The notes under the pieces were generated by a model. That model was given only the letters and a program-made list of their open reading frames with translations. It ran no database searches and had not been told where the DNA came from. Below are positions 9,300 to 17,299 of a stretch of DNA of 64,000 bases, in pieces. This stretch comes from Pimelobacter simplex. GTDB lineage: Bacteria > Actinomycetota > Actinomycetes > Propionibacteriales > Nocardioidaceae. Location: NCBI GenBank assembly GCA_016803235.1, contig JADCLI010000022.1:21015-85014 (forward strand), in the 5' to 3' direction. How positions within the stretch are numbered: the first letter of the stretch is position 1; each line of letters starts with the position of its first letter. The position numbers were made by a program, and so were the translations under genes.

Positions 9300-10474
9300 G
9301 CACGTCCCCCCTCGACCTCGCCGGGATCGACGACCTGCTGTCCGACGACGAGAAGGCCGTGCGCGCGTCGGTGCGCCAGCTCTGCGCCGACCGCGTCGAC
9401 CCCTACGTCGCCGACTGGTTCGAGCGCGGCCAGGTCGACGACATCCGCGGCCTGGCGAAGGACCTCGGGTCGCTGGGCCTGCTCGGCATGCACCTGACCG
9501 GCTACGGCTGCGCCGGCATGTCGGCCACCGAGTACGGACTGGCCTGCCTTGAGCTGGAGGCCTCCGACTCCGGCGTCCGCTCCCTGGTCAGCGTCCAGGG
9601 GTCGCTCGCGATGTTCGCGATCTGGCGGTGGGGCTCGGAGGAGCACAAGACCGAGTGGCTGCCGCGGATGGCAGCGGGCGAGGCGATCGGCTGCTTCGGC
9701 CTGACCGAGCCCGACATCGGCTCGGACCCGGGCAGCATGCGCACCCGGGCCCGCCGGGACGGGTCGGACTGGATCCTCGACGGCCGGAAGATGTGGATCA
9801 CGAACTCCTCGGTCGCCGACGTCGCCGTGGTGTGGGCGCAGACCGACGAGCCGTCGGGCGGCGTGCGTGGGTTCGTCGTACCGACCTCGACGCCGGGGTT
9901 CAGCGCGCCGGAGATCAAGCACAAGCAGTCGCTGCGGGCCTCGGTCACCGGCGAGATCGTCCTCGACGGCGTCCGGCTGCCCGACGCGGCGGCCTTCCCC
10001 GACGTCCGCGGGCTCAAGGGACCGCTGTCGTGCCTCAACGAGGCCCGCTACGGGATCGTGTGGGGCGCGCTGGGCGCCGCGCGGTCGTCGCTGCAGGCCG
10101 CACTGGACTATGCCAACCAGCGGATCCAGTTCGGCAAGCCGATCTCGGCGTTCCAGCTCACCCAGCAGAAGCTGGTCGACATGAACCTCGAGTACACCAA
10201 GGGGCTGCTGCTCGCCCTGCACCTCGGCCGCCGCAAGGACGCCGGCACCCTGCGGCCCGAGCAGGTCAGCCTCGGCAAGCTCAACAACGTCCGCGAGGCC
10301 CTGGAGATCTGCCGCACCGCCCGCACCGTCATGGGCGCCAACGGGATCTCGCTGGAGTACCCGGTGATCCGGCACGCCAACAACCTCGAGTCGGTCCTCA
10401 CCTACGAGGGCACCGTCGAGATGCACACCCTCGTCCTGGGGCAGGCGATGACGGGCCACGCCGCCTTCCGCTGA
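9296..10474 (+). CDS. Acyl-CoA dehydrogenase, glutaryl-CoA dehydrogenase-like
   Basis: Flavoprotein of 392 residues of the acyl-CoA dehydrogenase family. Characteristic parts are CFGLTEPDIGSDPGSM, DGRKMWITNSSVADV, the FAD/tetramer region RIQFGKPISAFQLTQQKL, and the catalytic Glu in TYEGTVEMHTLVLG. The last motif closely resembles glutaryl-CoA dehydrogenases, which oxidise and decarboxylate glutaryl-CoA to crotonyl-CoA. It ends the seven-gene unit; the next gene is separate. Activity as glutaryl-CoA dehydrogenase is likely but not proven by sequence alone. Confidence 0.87.
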   Translation: MSTSPLDLAGIDDLLSDDEKAVRASVRQLCADRVDPYVADWFERGQVDDIRGLAKDLGSLGLLGMHLTGYGCAGMSATEYGLACLELEASDSGVRSLVSVQGSLAMFAIWRWGSEEHKTEWLPRMAAGEAIGCFGLTEPDIGSDPGSMRTRARRDGSDWILDGRKMWITNSSVADVAVVWAQTDEPSGGVRGFVVPTSTPGFSAPEIKHKQSLRASVTGEIVLDGVRLPDAAAFPDVRGLKGPLSCLNEARYGIVWGALGAARSSLQAALDYANQRIQFGKPISAFQLTQQKLVDMNLEYTKGLLLALHLGRRKDAGTLRPEQVSLGKLNNVREALEICRTARTVMGANGISLEYPVIRHANNLESVLTYEGTVEMHTLVLGQAMTGHAAFR

Positions 10475-10512
10475 TTCCCCCACGCCGGCGCGGCGTACGA
10501 CATGATTCCCGC

Positions 10513-10995
10513 ATGCGATACAGCCGAGAGCTCGCCTACGACGCCCCACCGGAGGAGGTGTTCGCGATGCTCGCGGACCCCGCGTTCCGGGAGAAGGTCG
10601 GCGCCGCCCAGGACGTGGTGTCCATCGAGGTCACCCTCACCCCGGCCGGTGCCGGCTTCACGCTCGTCAGCGACCAGGTGCAGAACACCGCCGGGCTGCC
10701 CGCGATCGCCAAGAAGATCGCCGGCGACACCACTCAGGCGGTGGTCAAGGAGTCCTGGGACGACGCGACCTCCGGCACGATCGAGATCACCGCGCCCGGC
10801 AAGCCCACGAGGGCGACCGGGACGGTGCGGCTCACGCCGAGCGGCACCGGGACGACGTACGTCCAGGAGCTCGACGTGGTCGTCAAGGTCCCGCTCGTCG
10901 CGGGCAAGCTGGAGAAGCTGATGGCCGACAACATCGACGCAGGCCTCACGACCGAGCATGCTGTGGGCGTGGCCTGGCTGAAGGGAGACCGCTGA
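10513..10995 (+). CDS. DUF2505 family protein, first copy
   Basis: Protein of 160 residues from DUF2505, an actinobacterial family with a predicted START/SRPBCC-like ligand-binding fold and no known function. It opens YSRELAYDAPPEEVFAMLAD and has alternating strands typical of such domains. No signal peptide or membrane segment. A CATGAT hexamer lies six bases before the ATG, so it may be leaderless. A second copy follows after one base. Confidence 0.75.
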   Translation: MRYSRELAYDAPPEEVFAMLADPAFREKVGAAQDVVSIEVTLTPAGAGFTLVSDQVQNTAGLPAIAKKIAGDTTQAVVKESWDDATSGTIEITAPGKPTRATGTVRLTPSGTGTTYVQELDVVVKVPLVAGKLEKLMADNIDAGLTTEHAVGVAWLKGDR

Positions 10996-10996
10996 C

Positions 10997-11479
10997 ATGG
11001 CGACCAAGCTGACGCACGAGATGACGTACGACGCCCCCGCGATCGAGGTCGCGGCGATGTTGTCCGACCCGGTGTTCCGCGAGACCGTGTGCCGCAACCA
11101 GCGCGCCACGTCGTACAGCGTCGAGATCGAGGGCAACGTCGACGCGAAGGCCGTGCGCATCGAGATGGAGCAGCCGACCGACAAGGTGCCGGCCTTCGCG
11201 AAGAAGTTCATCGGCGACACCACCACGATCACGCAGACCGAGACCTGGTCGAGCCCGCTGAGGGCGACCGTCACCATCGGCATCCCCGGGAAGCCGGGCG
11301 AGATCAACGGGACGGCGACCCTGGTCGAGACCGACGGCGTGACGAAGGAGACCGTCGAGCTGGAGATCAAGGTCAAGATCCCGCTCGTGTCCGGCAAGAT
11401 CGAGGAGCTGCTGGCCAAGCTGCTCGGCAGCGCGCTGCGCGCCGAGGAGCGCACCGGCAAGGAGTGGCTCGCCGGCTAG
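10997..11479 (+). CDS. DUF2505 family protein, second copy
   Basis: Paralogue of the preceding gene with the same 160-residue length, starting one base after it behind AAGGGAGA. The two align along their whole length (opening TKLTHEMTYDAPAIEVAAML, later KVKIPLVSGKIEELL against KVPLVAGKLEKLM), so this is a tandem duplication that has diverged. Cytosolic by appearance; function unknown. The stop overlaps the end of a small convergent gene. Confidence 0.75.
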   Translation: MATKLTHEMTYDAPAIEVAAMLSDPVFRETVCRNQRATSYSVEIEGNVDAKAVRIEMEQPTDKVPAFAKKFIGDTTTITQTETWSSPLRATVTIGIPGKPGEINGTATLVETDGVTKETVELEIKVKIPLVSGKIEELLAKLLGSALRAEERTGKEWLAG

Positions 11480-11664
11480 TCCTTCTGCTGGCGGTCGTGC
11501 TCCTCCGCCTCGTCGAGGTCGTCGTGCTCGTCGCCGGCCTCGGCGCGGCGGCGGACCGCGATCACGATCCCCAGCACCACGAACGGCCCGAAGGCGAGCA
11601 CGATCGTGGCGATCTGCTCGACGGGGTGCAGGGCACCGAGATGCAGCGGGATCACGGGACCCAT
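11476..11664 (-). CDS. Small single-span membrane protein
   Basis: Hypothetical protein of 62 residues: one hydrophobic segment (about 15-39, VEQIATIVLAFGPFVVLGIV) followed by a basic then acidic, His/Asp/Glu-rich tail. It starts 8 bases downstream of the WS/DGAT stop on the same strand and is probably cotranscribed. The real coding status rests on the clean hydrophobic/charged pattern; function unknown. Confidence 0.5.
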   Translation of the reverse strand: MGPVIPLHLGALHPVEQIATIVLAFGPFVVLGIVIAVRRRAEAGDEHDDLDEAEEHDRQQKD

Positions 11665-11672
11665 GGTCCCAC

Positions 11673-13148
11673 TCAGTCCTGCGCGTCCTTCGCGGACCCC
11701 TTGCTGGTGGACTTCGTCGTGCGTCGGCCGCGCGGTGCGCGCTGCCGGCTCGCCGAGGACAGGTCGATCAGCTCGTCGAGCGCCTCCCGCAGGCAGGCGC
11801 CGAGCACCTCGGCGTCGGGGATCCAGTCCCGGTCGGCGGTGATGCCGTAGTAGACCCCGCCGTCGTACGACGTCACGCCGATCGCCAGCGGGTGCCCGGG
11901 CGTCAGCGGCGGAACCGGGTAGCTGGCGAGCATCCGGGCGCCGGCGGCGTACAGCGGGGCCTGCGGGCCGGGGACGTTGGTGACCGAGAGCTGGTAGCCA
12001 CGGCGCAGCTCGATCGACGCGACCCGCGACCCGATGGCGTGGAAGGTGGTCGGCGCGAATCCGGCGATGCCGGCGAGCCGGTTGGCGGCGACGCTGCGGC
12101 CGGTGTCCTTGTGGGCCTGGAACGAGTAGGACACCTGGTGCAGCCGCACCACGGGGCTCGGCTCCCCGATCGGCAGGTCGACGAAGTGCGCGGCGATCTG
12201 GGTGCCGAGGGAGGTCGCCTCGAGCTCCTCGTCGATGACCGAGACGGGGACGACGGCGCGCACCTGGCGCAGCCCGCCCATCGACTCCGAGCGGGTCATC
12301 AGCCAGGCGCGCAGGGCGCCGGTGACGGTGGCGAGGATGACGTCGTTGACGGTGCCGCCGTGCGCCTCCCGGATCCGGCGGTAGTCGGCGAGCCGGGTCT
12401 CGACGGTGACGACCCGGCGCTGCTGGGAGAGCGGGCCGTTGATCACACCGCGCGTCCTGGGCCGGCGCCCGGTCGCGGCGGCGAGGAAGGAGCGGGCCCG
12501 CTCGCTGCGCCGGTCGGCGGTGCGGGCCAGGGCGCGGGAGCCGGTGCGGACCGTGTCGAGCAGCTCGCCGGGGTCGGTGAGGTTCTCGCGCACCGCCGTG
12601 GCCAGCAGGTTGGCGGGGTTCGGCGAGCGGCGTGGCTGCCAGTCGTCGGGCTCGAGGGCACGCGCCTCGGGCTGCAGGTCGAGCAGCAGCTGGCCGAGGT
12701 CGACGGTGTGGACGCCGTCGACCAGCGCCTGGTGGGTCTTGGACAGCAGCGCGACCCGGCCGCCCTCCAGGCCCTCGACGAAGTAGATCTCCCACAGCGG
12801 CCGGGTGCGGTCGAGCGGACGGGAGACGATCCGCGACACCAGCTCGAGGAGCTGGGCGGAGGTGCCGGGCCGCGGCAGCGCGGAGCGTCGGACGTGGAAG
12901 CCGATGTCGAACTTCTCGTCGTCGACCCACACCGGGTTGGCCAGGTGTCCCGGCACCGCCTGCAGCCGCTGGCGGTAGCGCGGCACGAACGCGATCCGGT
13001 CACGGATCAGTCCGACGAGACGGGCGTGGTCGAACGCGTCCGCGCCCTCACCGGGATCGAAGATCTCGATGGTCGCGTTGTGCGCCGGGGTCTCGGCGGA
13101 CTCCTGCTCGAGGAACGTCAGGTCCCGAGGACGCACCCGATCCACCAC
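11673..13148 (-). CDS. WS/DGAT-family acyltransferase with altered HHxxxDG motif
   Basis: Protein of about 491 residues of the wax ester synthase/diacylglycerol acyltransferase family, which joins acyl-CoA to alcohols or diacylglycerol and helps form storage lipid in actinobacteria. Family signatures are DRTRPLWEIYFVEGL, NDVILATVTGALRAWL and the C-terminal SVTNVPGPQAPLY. The active-site motif reads HQALVDG (His139, Gln140, Asp144), so the second, normally catalytic His is Gln. GTG at 13148 fits the family's N-terminus; the frame stays open to an ATG at 13202. Confidence 0.85.
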   Translation of the reverse strand: MVDRVRPRDLTFLEQESAETPAHNATIEIFDPGEGADAFDHARLVGLIRDRIAFVPRYRQRLQAVPGHLANPVWVDDEKFDIGFHVRRSALPRPGTSAQLLELVSRIVSRPLDRTRPLWEIYFVEGLEGGRVALLSKTHQALVDGVHTVDLGQLLLDLQPEARALEPDDWQPRRSPNPANLLATAVRENLTDPGELLDTVRTGSRALARTADRRSERARSFLAAATGRRPRTRGVINGPLSQQRRVVTVETRLADYRRIREAHGGTVNDVILATVTGALRAWLMTRSESMGGLRQVRAVVPVSVIDEELEATSLGTQIAAHFVDLPIGEPSPVVRLHQVSYSFQAHKDTGRSVAANRLAGIAGFAPTTFHAIGSRVASIELRRGYQLSVTNVPGPQAPLYAAGARMLASYPVPPLTPGHPLAIGVTSYDGGVYYGITADRDWIPDAEVLGACLREALDELIDLSSASRQRAPRGRRTTKSTSKGSAKDAQD

Positions 13149-13290
13149 GTGGTTCCCCAGCCTCTCTGGTCGGATCCCCGATGCAGCGACGACCGGCCCC
13201 ATCCGGTCGCCTTGGGATCACATGAGATTCTGGCAGACGACATCGTGCATCCGTGGATTCGTCCGCGGATGTTCTGCGACAGGAGGAACC

Positions 13291-13677
13291 ATGCAGCGGC
13301 TGCCAGGGCGAGTGCGGGGGCGTGGGAGACACGCCCTTGGGGCGGCGCTCGCGGGGACCATGCTCCTCGGCACTGCGACGGCGTGCGGATCCGACGACGA
13401 GGCGGGCACCGACGAGAAGGTCGTCGTCGAGATCACGGTCGAGGGCGGCGAGATCACCCCGAAGGGGGACCGGGTCAAGGCCAGCACCGGCCAGCCGATC
13501 GACCTGGTGATCACCTCCGACACCGCCGGTTCGCTGCACATGCACTCCGACCCCGAGCAGGAGTTCCCCTACGACGTCGGGACGCAGACGATCCCGATCT
13601 CGATCGACCGCCCCGGCGTGATCGAGGTGGAGTCGCACGACCCGCCGCAGATCATCGTCCAGCTCGAAGTCCGATGA
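13291..13677 (+). CDS. Cupredoxin-like secreted lipoprotein
   Basis: Protein of 128 residues: basic N-terminus, hydrophobic signal segment ending TATACGSDDE (Cys is a plausible lipobox residue, though Leu at -3 is missing), then a compact beta-rich domain. The domain contains GSLHMHSDPEQEFPYDVGTQ and ends IIVQLEVR, resembling cupredoxin/EfeO-type domains. His and Met in LHMHSD could bind copper. AGGAGG at 13281 sets the ATG. Its stop overlaps the start of the next membrane protein, so the two are coupled. Confidence 0.7.
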   Translation: MQRLPGRVRGRGRHALGAALAGTMLLGTATACGSDDEAGTDEKVVVEITVEGGEITPKGDRVKASTGQPIDLVITSDTAGSLHMHSDPEQEFPYDVGTQTIPISIDRPGVIEVESHDPPQIIVQLEVR

Positions 13678-15008
13678 CCCCCGTCTCCGGCACCGTCGAA
13701 GCCCACGGCATCGGCGGTCAGGCCGACCTGCCGATCTCCCTCGAGCTCGCCGTGTCCGGTGCGGTCGCCGCGCTGGTCGTGTCCTTCACGGTCCTCGTCG
13801 TCGCCTGGCAGCGCCCGAGGTACGACGCAGGCGCGCACCCCGGCCGCCCGGCGCCGGGCTGGCTCGACCGGCTCACCGGATCGGCGGCGTTCCCGGTCGT
13901 GCTGCGGCTGGTCGGCATGGTCGTCGCGCTCTACACCGTGGCCACCGCGGTGTTCGGCCAGAACACCCTGACCAACCCGTTCTTCGGCATCTTCTACGTG
14001 TGGTGGTGGGTCGGCCTGGTCTTCGCCTCGGCGCTGTTCGGGCCGGTGTGGCGAGCGATCAGTCCGGTCCGCACCATCAACGCCGGCATCGCGAGGCTCG
14101 CGGGCGGCGACCCCGACGAAGGCCTGGTCCGCTACCCCGAGCGGCTGGGGTACTGGCCGGCCGCGCTCGGCCTCTTCGCGTTCGTCTGGCTGGAGCTGGC
14201 CTCCACCCATCCCACCGAGCTCGGCACCGTGCGCCTGTGGTGCGCGATCTACGTCGGCGCGATGCTCATCGGTGGCGCGGTCTTCGGCAACCGCTTCTAC
14301 GAGAACGCCGACCCGTTCGAGGTCTACTCCTCGCTCATCGCGAAGCTCTCGCCCTGGGCCCGGGTCGACGGCCGGCTGGTGCTGCGCAGCCCGCTCGCCA
14401 ACCTCGCCACCATCGCGCCCGTGCCCGGTCTGGTCGGCGTCGTCGCTGTGCTCTTCGGCAGCACCGCCTTCGACTCCTTCGCCGAGTCGTCCTTCTGGGT
14501 CAAGACCTACCAGAACGCGACCGTCAGCAAGTTCCTGCTCGACAACGTCGCCCTGGTGGTGTTCTGCCTGCTGGCCGGGCTGCTGTTCAGCATCGGCAGC
14601 GCCCTCACCCCGTCGCGGGCCGGCGTGCCGCGGCGCCGGCTGGCCCGGCACTATGCCCACTCGATCGTGCCGATCGTGCTCGGCTACATCGTCGCGCACT
14701 ACCTGACCCTGTTCATCGACGTCGGCACGCAGACCCTCGCCCGGGCCAGCGATCCCTTCGGCAAGGGGTGGGACATCCTCGGTACGGCGGCGGTGGAGCC
14801 GTCGTACTGGTTCTCCTACCATCCCGAGGTGCTGGCCACGATCAAGGTGCTGGCCGTCGTGGTCGGGCACGTGGTGGCCGCCGTCGCCGCGCACGACCGG
14901 GCACTGAGCCTGCTGCCCAAGCGCGACCAGATCACCGGGCAGCTGCCGCTGCTCGTCGTGATGGTGGGATTCACCGCGGGCGGGCTGTTCCTGCTGTTCA
15001 GCGCCTGA
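13674..15008 (+). CDS. Polytopic membrane protein (fenitrothion-hydrolase-annotated family)
   Basis: Integral membrane protein of 444 residues with about ten hydrophobic segments and conserved-looking loops such as PFFGIFYVWWWVGLVF, GNRFYENADPFEVYS and EPSYWFSYHPEVL. Relatives in actinobacteria are, as far as I recall, often labelled fenitrothion hydrolase by distant similarity; real function unknown. The 4-base overlap with the cupredoxin-like lipoprotein suggests a joint role at the cell surface, perhaps with copper; that is inference. Confidence 0.6.
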   Translation: MTPVSGTVEAHGIGGQADLPISLELAVSGAVAALVVSFTVLVVAWQRPRYDAGAHPGRPAPGWLDRLTGSAAFPVVLRLVGMVVALYTVATAVFGQNTLTNPFFGIFYVWWWVGLVFASALFGPVWRAISPVRTINAGIARLAGGDPDEGLVRYPERLGYWPAALGLFAFVWLELASTHPTELGTVRLWCAIYVGAMLIGGAVFGNRFYENADPFEVYSSLIAKLSPWARVDGRLVLRSPLANLATIAPVPGLVGVVAVLFGSTAFDSFAESSFWVKTYQNATVSKFLLDNVALVVFCLLAGLLFSIGSALTPSRAGVPRRRLARHYAHSIVPIVLGYIVAHYLTLFIDVGTQTLARASDPFGKGWDILGTAAVEPSYWFSYHPEVLATIKVLAVVVGHVVAAVAAHDRALSLLPKRDQITGQLPLLVVMVGFTAGGLFLLFSA

Positions 15009-16233
15009 CGGGCACGCCCGCCATGGCGTCGAGCAGCCGCGCGACACCCCGCGTCAGCGCGCACTCGCCGGACTCGACCAGCAGCCGGCCGGCGACCAGG
15101 GCCCGGTCGACGGCGGCCTGGTCGTCGGGCAGGAAGTGCACGTCGAGATGGGGACCGAAGCCGGCGAGCATGGTGACCACGTCGGCCTCGCGCCAGCCGA
15201 GGCTCGGGCGCATCCGGTTGACCACGACGCGCACGCGCGGGTCGGGGACGTGCTCGTGCAGCTCGGTCAGGGCCCGGGCCAGCCGGGCCAGCCCGACCGG
15301 GTCGGCGGAGCCGACGAGGACGACCTCGTCGGCCACCTCGAGCGCCTCGCGGGTCAGCCCGTTGCGCTCGGGGCGGGCGGTGACCTCGCCGACGTCGGGC
15401 TCGAGGCTGAAGCCGGTGTCGAGGACGACCTGGCCGTCCTGGCGGGCGCGCTCGACGATCGCGGTGAGGGTGCCGGGGCGCAGCTCGACCCAGCGGTCGG
15501 GGCGTGGGAGCCCGGTCAGCACCCGCAGGTGGTCGGAGAGCCGGCGCTGCACCGTCACGAAGCGCTCGTCGAGGGTGCCGGCCCCGACCAGCCGCGCGGC
15601 CGACAGGAGTCCGGAGACCTCGTCGAGGACCCCCAGCTGCTGGGCGACCGCGCCGCCGTGGGGATCGGCGTCGACGAGCAGCGTGGTCAGGCCGCGGCGG
15701 GCGAGCTCCCCGGCCAGGCCGGTCGCCAGCGTCGTGCGGCCGGGGGCTCCCCCGGCGCCCCACACCGCCAGCACCCGTCCGGCCGGGCCGTCGACCGGCC
15801 CCGCCGGCCGGTGGGACGCGTCGCCGGACGGGTCGAGCGCCGCCAGGGCGTCGTACGACGGGACGGGGTGGCTCGGGTCGGCCGGCAGGCCGGCGACCAG
15901 GTCGGCCAGCTCGGCGACGCGATCGGCGGCGAGCAGGGTGACCACGCCGATCCGGGAGGCACGCGGTCGGGCGAGCTCGGGATCGGCGGCGACACCGACC
16001 ACCCGCACGCCGTGTTGGAGCAGGTCGTCGACGACTCCGTGGTCGAGGCCCGGCAGGTCCGCTGCCACCACGGCGACGTCGGCCTGTCCGGTCCGGGCCG
16101 CGGCCATCAGGTCCGCGACGTCGACGCACCGCTTGAGCAGGACGGTGGCGGGGTGCTCGGTGAGCGTGGTCAGCGCCCGGGACTCCCAGGCGGCACCCGA
16201 GGACACCAGCAGGACGACGCTCACGCCGGCCAT
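14998..16233 (-). CDS. CpaE/MinD-like P-loop protein
   Basis: Protein of 411 residues: receiver-like N-terminal half (about 1-130), then a SIMIBI-class ATPase domain similar to CpaE/MinD proteins of pilus and cell-pole systems. The P-loop region reads GAGGAPGRTTLATG: both Lys of the deviant Walker A (KGGxGKT) are replaced, the second by Arg. TTLLVDADPHGGAVAQQLG and VVLVGSADPVGLARL are otherwise typical. It follows the SAF-domain gene by 7 bases, as in Flp-pilus-like clusters, but no secretion ATPase or pilin is nearby. Confidence 0.75.
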   Translation of the reverse strand: MAGVSVVLLVSSGAAWESRALTTLTEHPATVLLKRCVDVADLMAAARTGQADVAVVAADLPGLDHGVVDDLLQHGVRVVGVAADPELARPRASRIGVVTLLAADRVAELADLVAGLPADPSHPVPSYDALAALDPSGDASHRPAGPVDGPAGRVLAVWGAGGAPGRTTLATGLAGELARRGLTTLLVDADPHGGAVAQQLGVLDEVSGLLSAARLVGAGTLDERFVTVQRRLSDHLRVLTGLPRPDRWVELRPGTLTAIVERARQDGQVVLDTGFSLEPDVGEVTARPERNGLTREALEVADEVVLVGSADPVGLARLARALTELHEHVPDPRVRVVVNRMRPSLGWREADVVTMLAGFGPHLDVHFLPDDQAAVDRALVAGRLLVESGECALTRGVARLLDAMAGVPVRR

Positions 16234-16240
16234 GAGGCCC

Positions 16241-16918
16241 TCACGAGCGCTGCAGGATCCGGATCACCGGGTCCTGCAGGGCGCCGAGGAGCAGCTCGAA
16301 CTCCGCCGCCCGGTCGTCGTCGACCGCGACGACCAGCTGGCGGGCGCCGGTGACGGCGAAGGTGTCGTCGTACGCCGGCGCCGCCACGACCGTGACCCCG
16401 CTCAGCGCGGGCTCCTGGGCCGGCTTGCTCGCCGCATCGGCGGGCCCGGACCCGTCGGTCAGCCACACGTCGACGACCGACCCGGCCGCGACGTCGGGCG
16501 GCACGCGGTTGGGGTCGACCTCCAGCGGCACCCGCAGCACCGCCTCCTCGTCGGCCGGGCCGACCGCCGACCGGGCCAGCAGCTCGCCCTCCCCGACGCC
16601 GCGGACCAGCACCAGGTCGTCGGGGACGGGCTCCTCGGCGGCGAAGTAGCGCGCCAGCGTCGCGTCGTCGGCGAAACGGACCCGCTGCACGACGAGGTCC
16701 CCGGCCGCGACCGGCGTGCCGGCGCCCCGCTCCCCCGTCATCGCCCACACCGCCACGGTGTCGTCGGCGGCCGCGAGGACCCGCGCCCCGAGGACGACCG
16801 AGCCGGTCACGAGCAGCACGCCGAGCCACAGCCGCGGGTCACGCCAGGCCGGCCGGGCCACCCGGAGGGCGACCGGAGGGACAGGCGTGCCCGTCGAGTT
16901 CCCGAGATCTCTGGACAC
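16241..16918 (-). CDS. SAF-domain membrane protein (CpaB/RcpC-like)
   Basis: Protein of 225 residues with one N-terminal membrane span (about 30-50, WLGVLLVTGSVVLGARVLAA) and an extracytoplasmic SAF domain (GTPVAAGDLVVQRVRF, GELLARSAVG). Such proteins pair with CpaE-like ATPases in Flp-pilus assembly loci; here the pair stands alone. Start GTG at 16918 with CATGAT six bases upstream and no ribosome binding site, so probably leaderless. Confidence 0.75.
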   Translation of the reverse strand: MSRDLGNSTGTPVPPVALRVARPAWRDPRLWLGVLLVTGSVVLGARVLAAADDTVAVWAMTGERGAGTPVAAGDLVVQRVRFADDATLARYFAAEEPVPDDLVLVRGVGEGELLARSAVGPADEEAVLRVPLEVDPNRVPPDVAAGSVVDVWLTDGSGPADAASKPAQEPALSGVTVVAAPAYDDTFAVTGARQLVVAVDDDRAAEFELLLGALQDPVIRILQRS

Positions 16919-17019
16919 GGGGTCATCATGCAGGGCGAACCGACCGGCGTCACCTGGCCGTCCACAGGCACAGCGCGGCCCGGGCTGCGGAGGTCGGGAC
17001 CGGATGCGACGATGGGACC

Positions 17020-17271
17020 ATGTCAGACGGTCCCGCCCAGCCCGGCAGCCCGCGCTTCCTGACGCTCGCCGACGTCGCCGAGGTGCTCAACACCTCGAGC
17101 GCTCAGGTCTACGCCCTCGTGCGCCGCGGCGAGCTGCCCGCCATCAAGATCGGCGGGCGAGGGCAGTGGCGCGTGGAGGCCAGCCGGCTCGAGGACTACA
17201 TCGCGCAGCAGTACCGGCACACCGAGCAGTACGTCGCCGACCACCCGTTCGTCGAGTCCGAGGTCGACTGA
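17020..17271 (+). CDS. Small helix-turn-helix protein, BldC/excisionase type
   Basis: Protein of 83 residues made mostly of one MerR-like HTH_17 domain: LTLADVAEVLNTSSAQVYAL followed by the wing VRRGELPAIKIGGRGQWRVE and a final helix. This class includes actinobacterial BldC-like developmental regulators and phage excisionases; no integrase is nearby, so a chromosomal regulator is more likely. Target unknown. Confidence 0.8.
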   Translation: MSDGPAQPGSPRFLTLADVAEVLNTSSAQVYALVRRGELPAIKIGGRGQWRVEASRLEDYIAQQYRHTEQYVADHPFVESEVD

Positions 17272-17299
17272 CCCCGGTCCCGGTCCCGGCCCGGCGGGC

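Noticed and set aside
8516-10549. Long minus-strand frame opposite the CoA-transferase and acyl-CoA dehydrogenase genes
   Set aside because: The opposite strand encodes clear enzymes with catalytic motifs; this frame is a codon-bias shadow.
13149-13202. Upstream ATG extension of the WS/DGAT protein
   Set aside because: The extra 18 residues precede the usual family N-terminus; GTG at 13148 fits better, though the extension cannot be excluded.
11892-13676. Plus-strand frame running through the WS/DGAT gene into the lipoprotein/membrane-protein region
   Set aside because: Only the final part, from 13674, is a real gene (frame of the polytopic membrane protein); the earlier part is antisense shadow.
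17020-17271. Small HTH protein as phage excisionase
   Set aside because: No integrase, attachment site or phage gene is nearby; it is more like a chromosomal BldC-type regulator.
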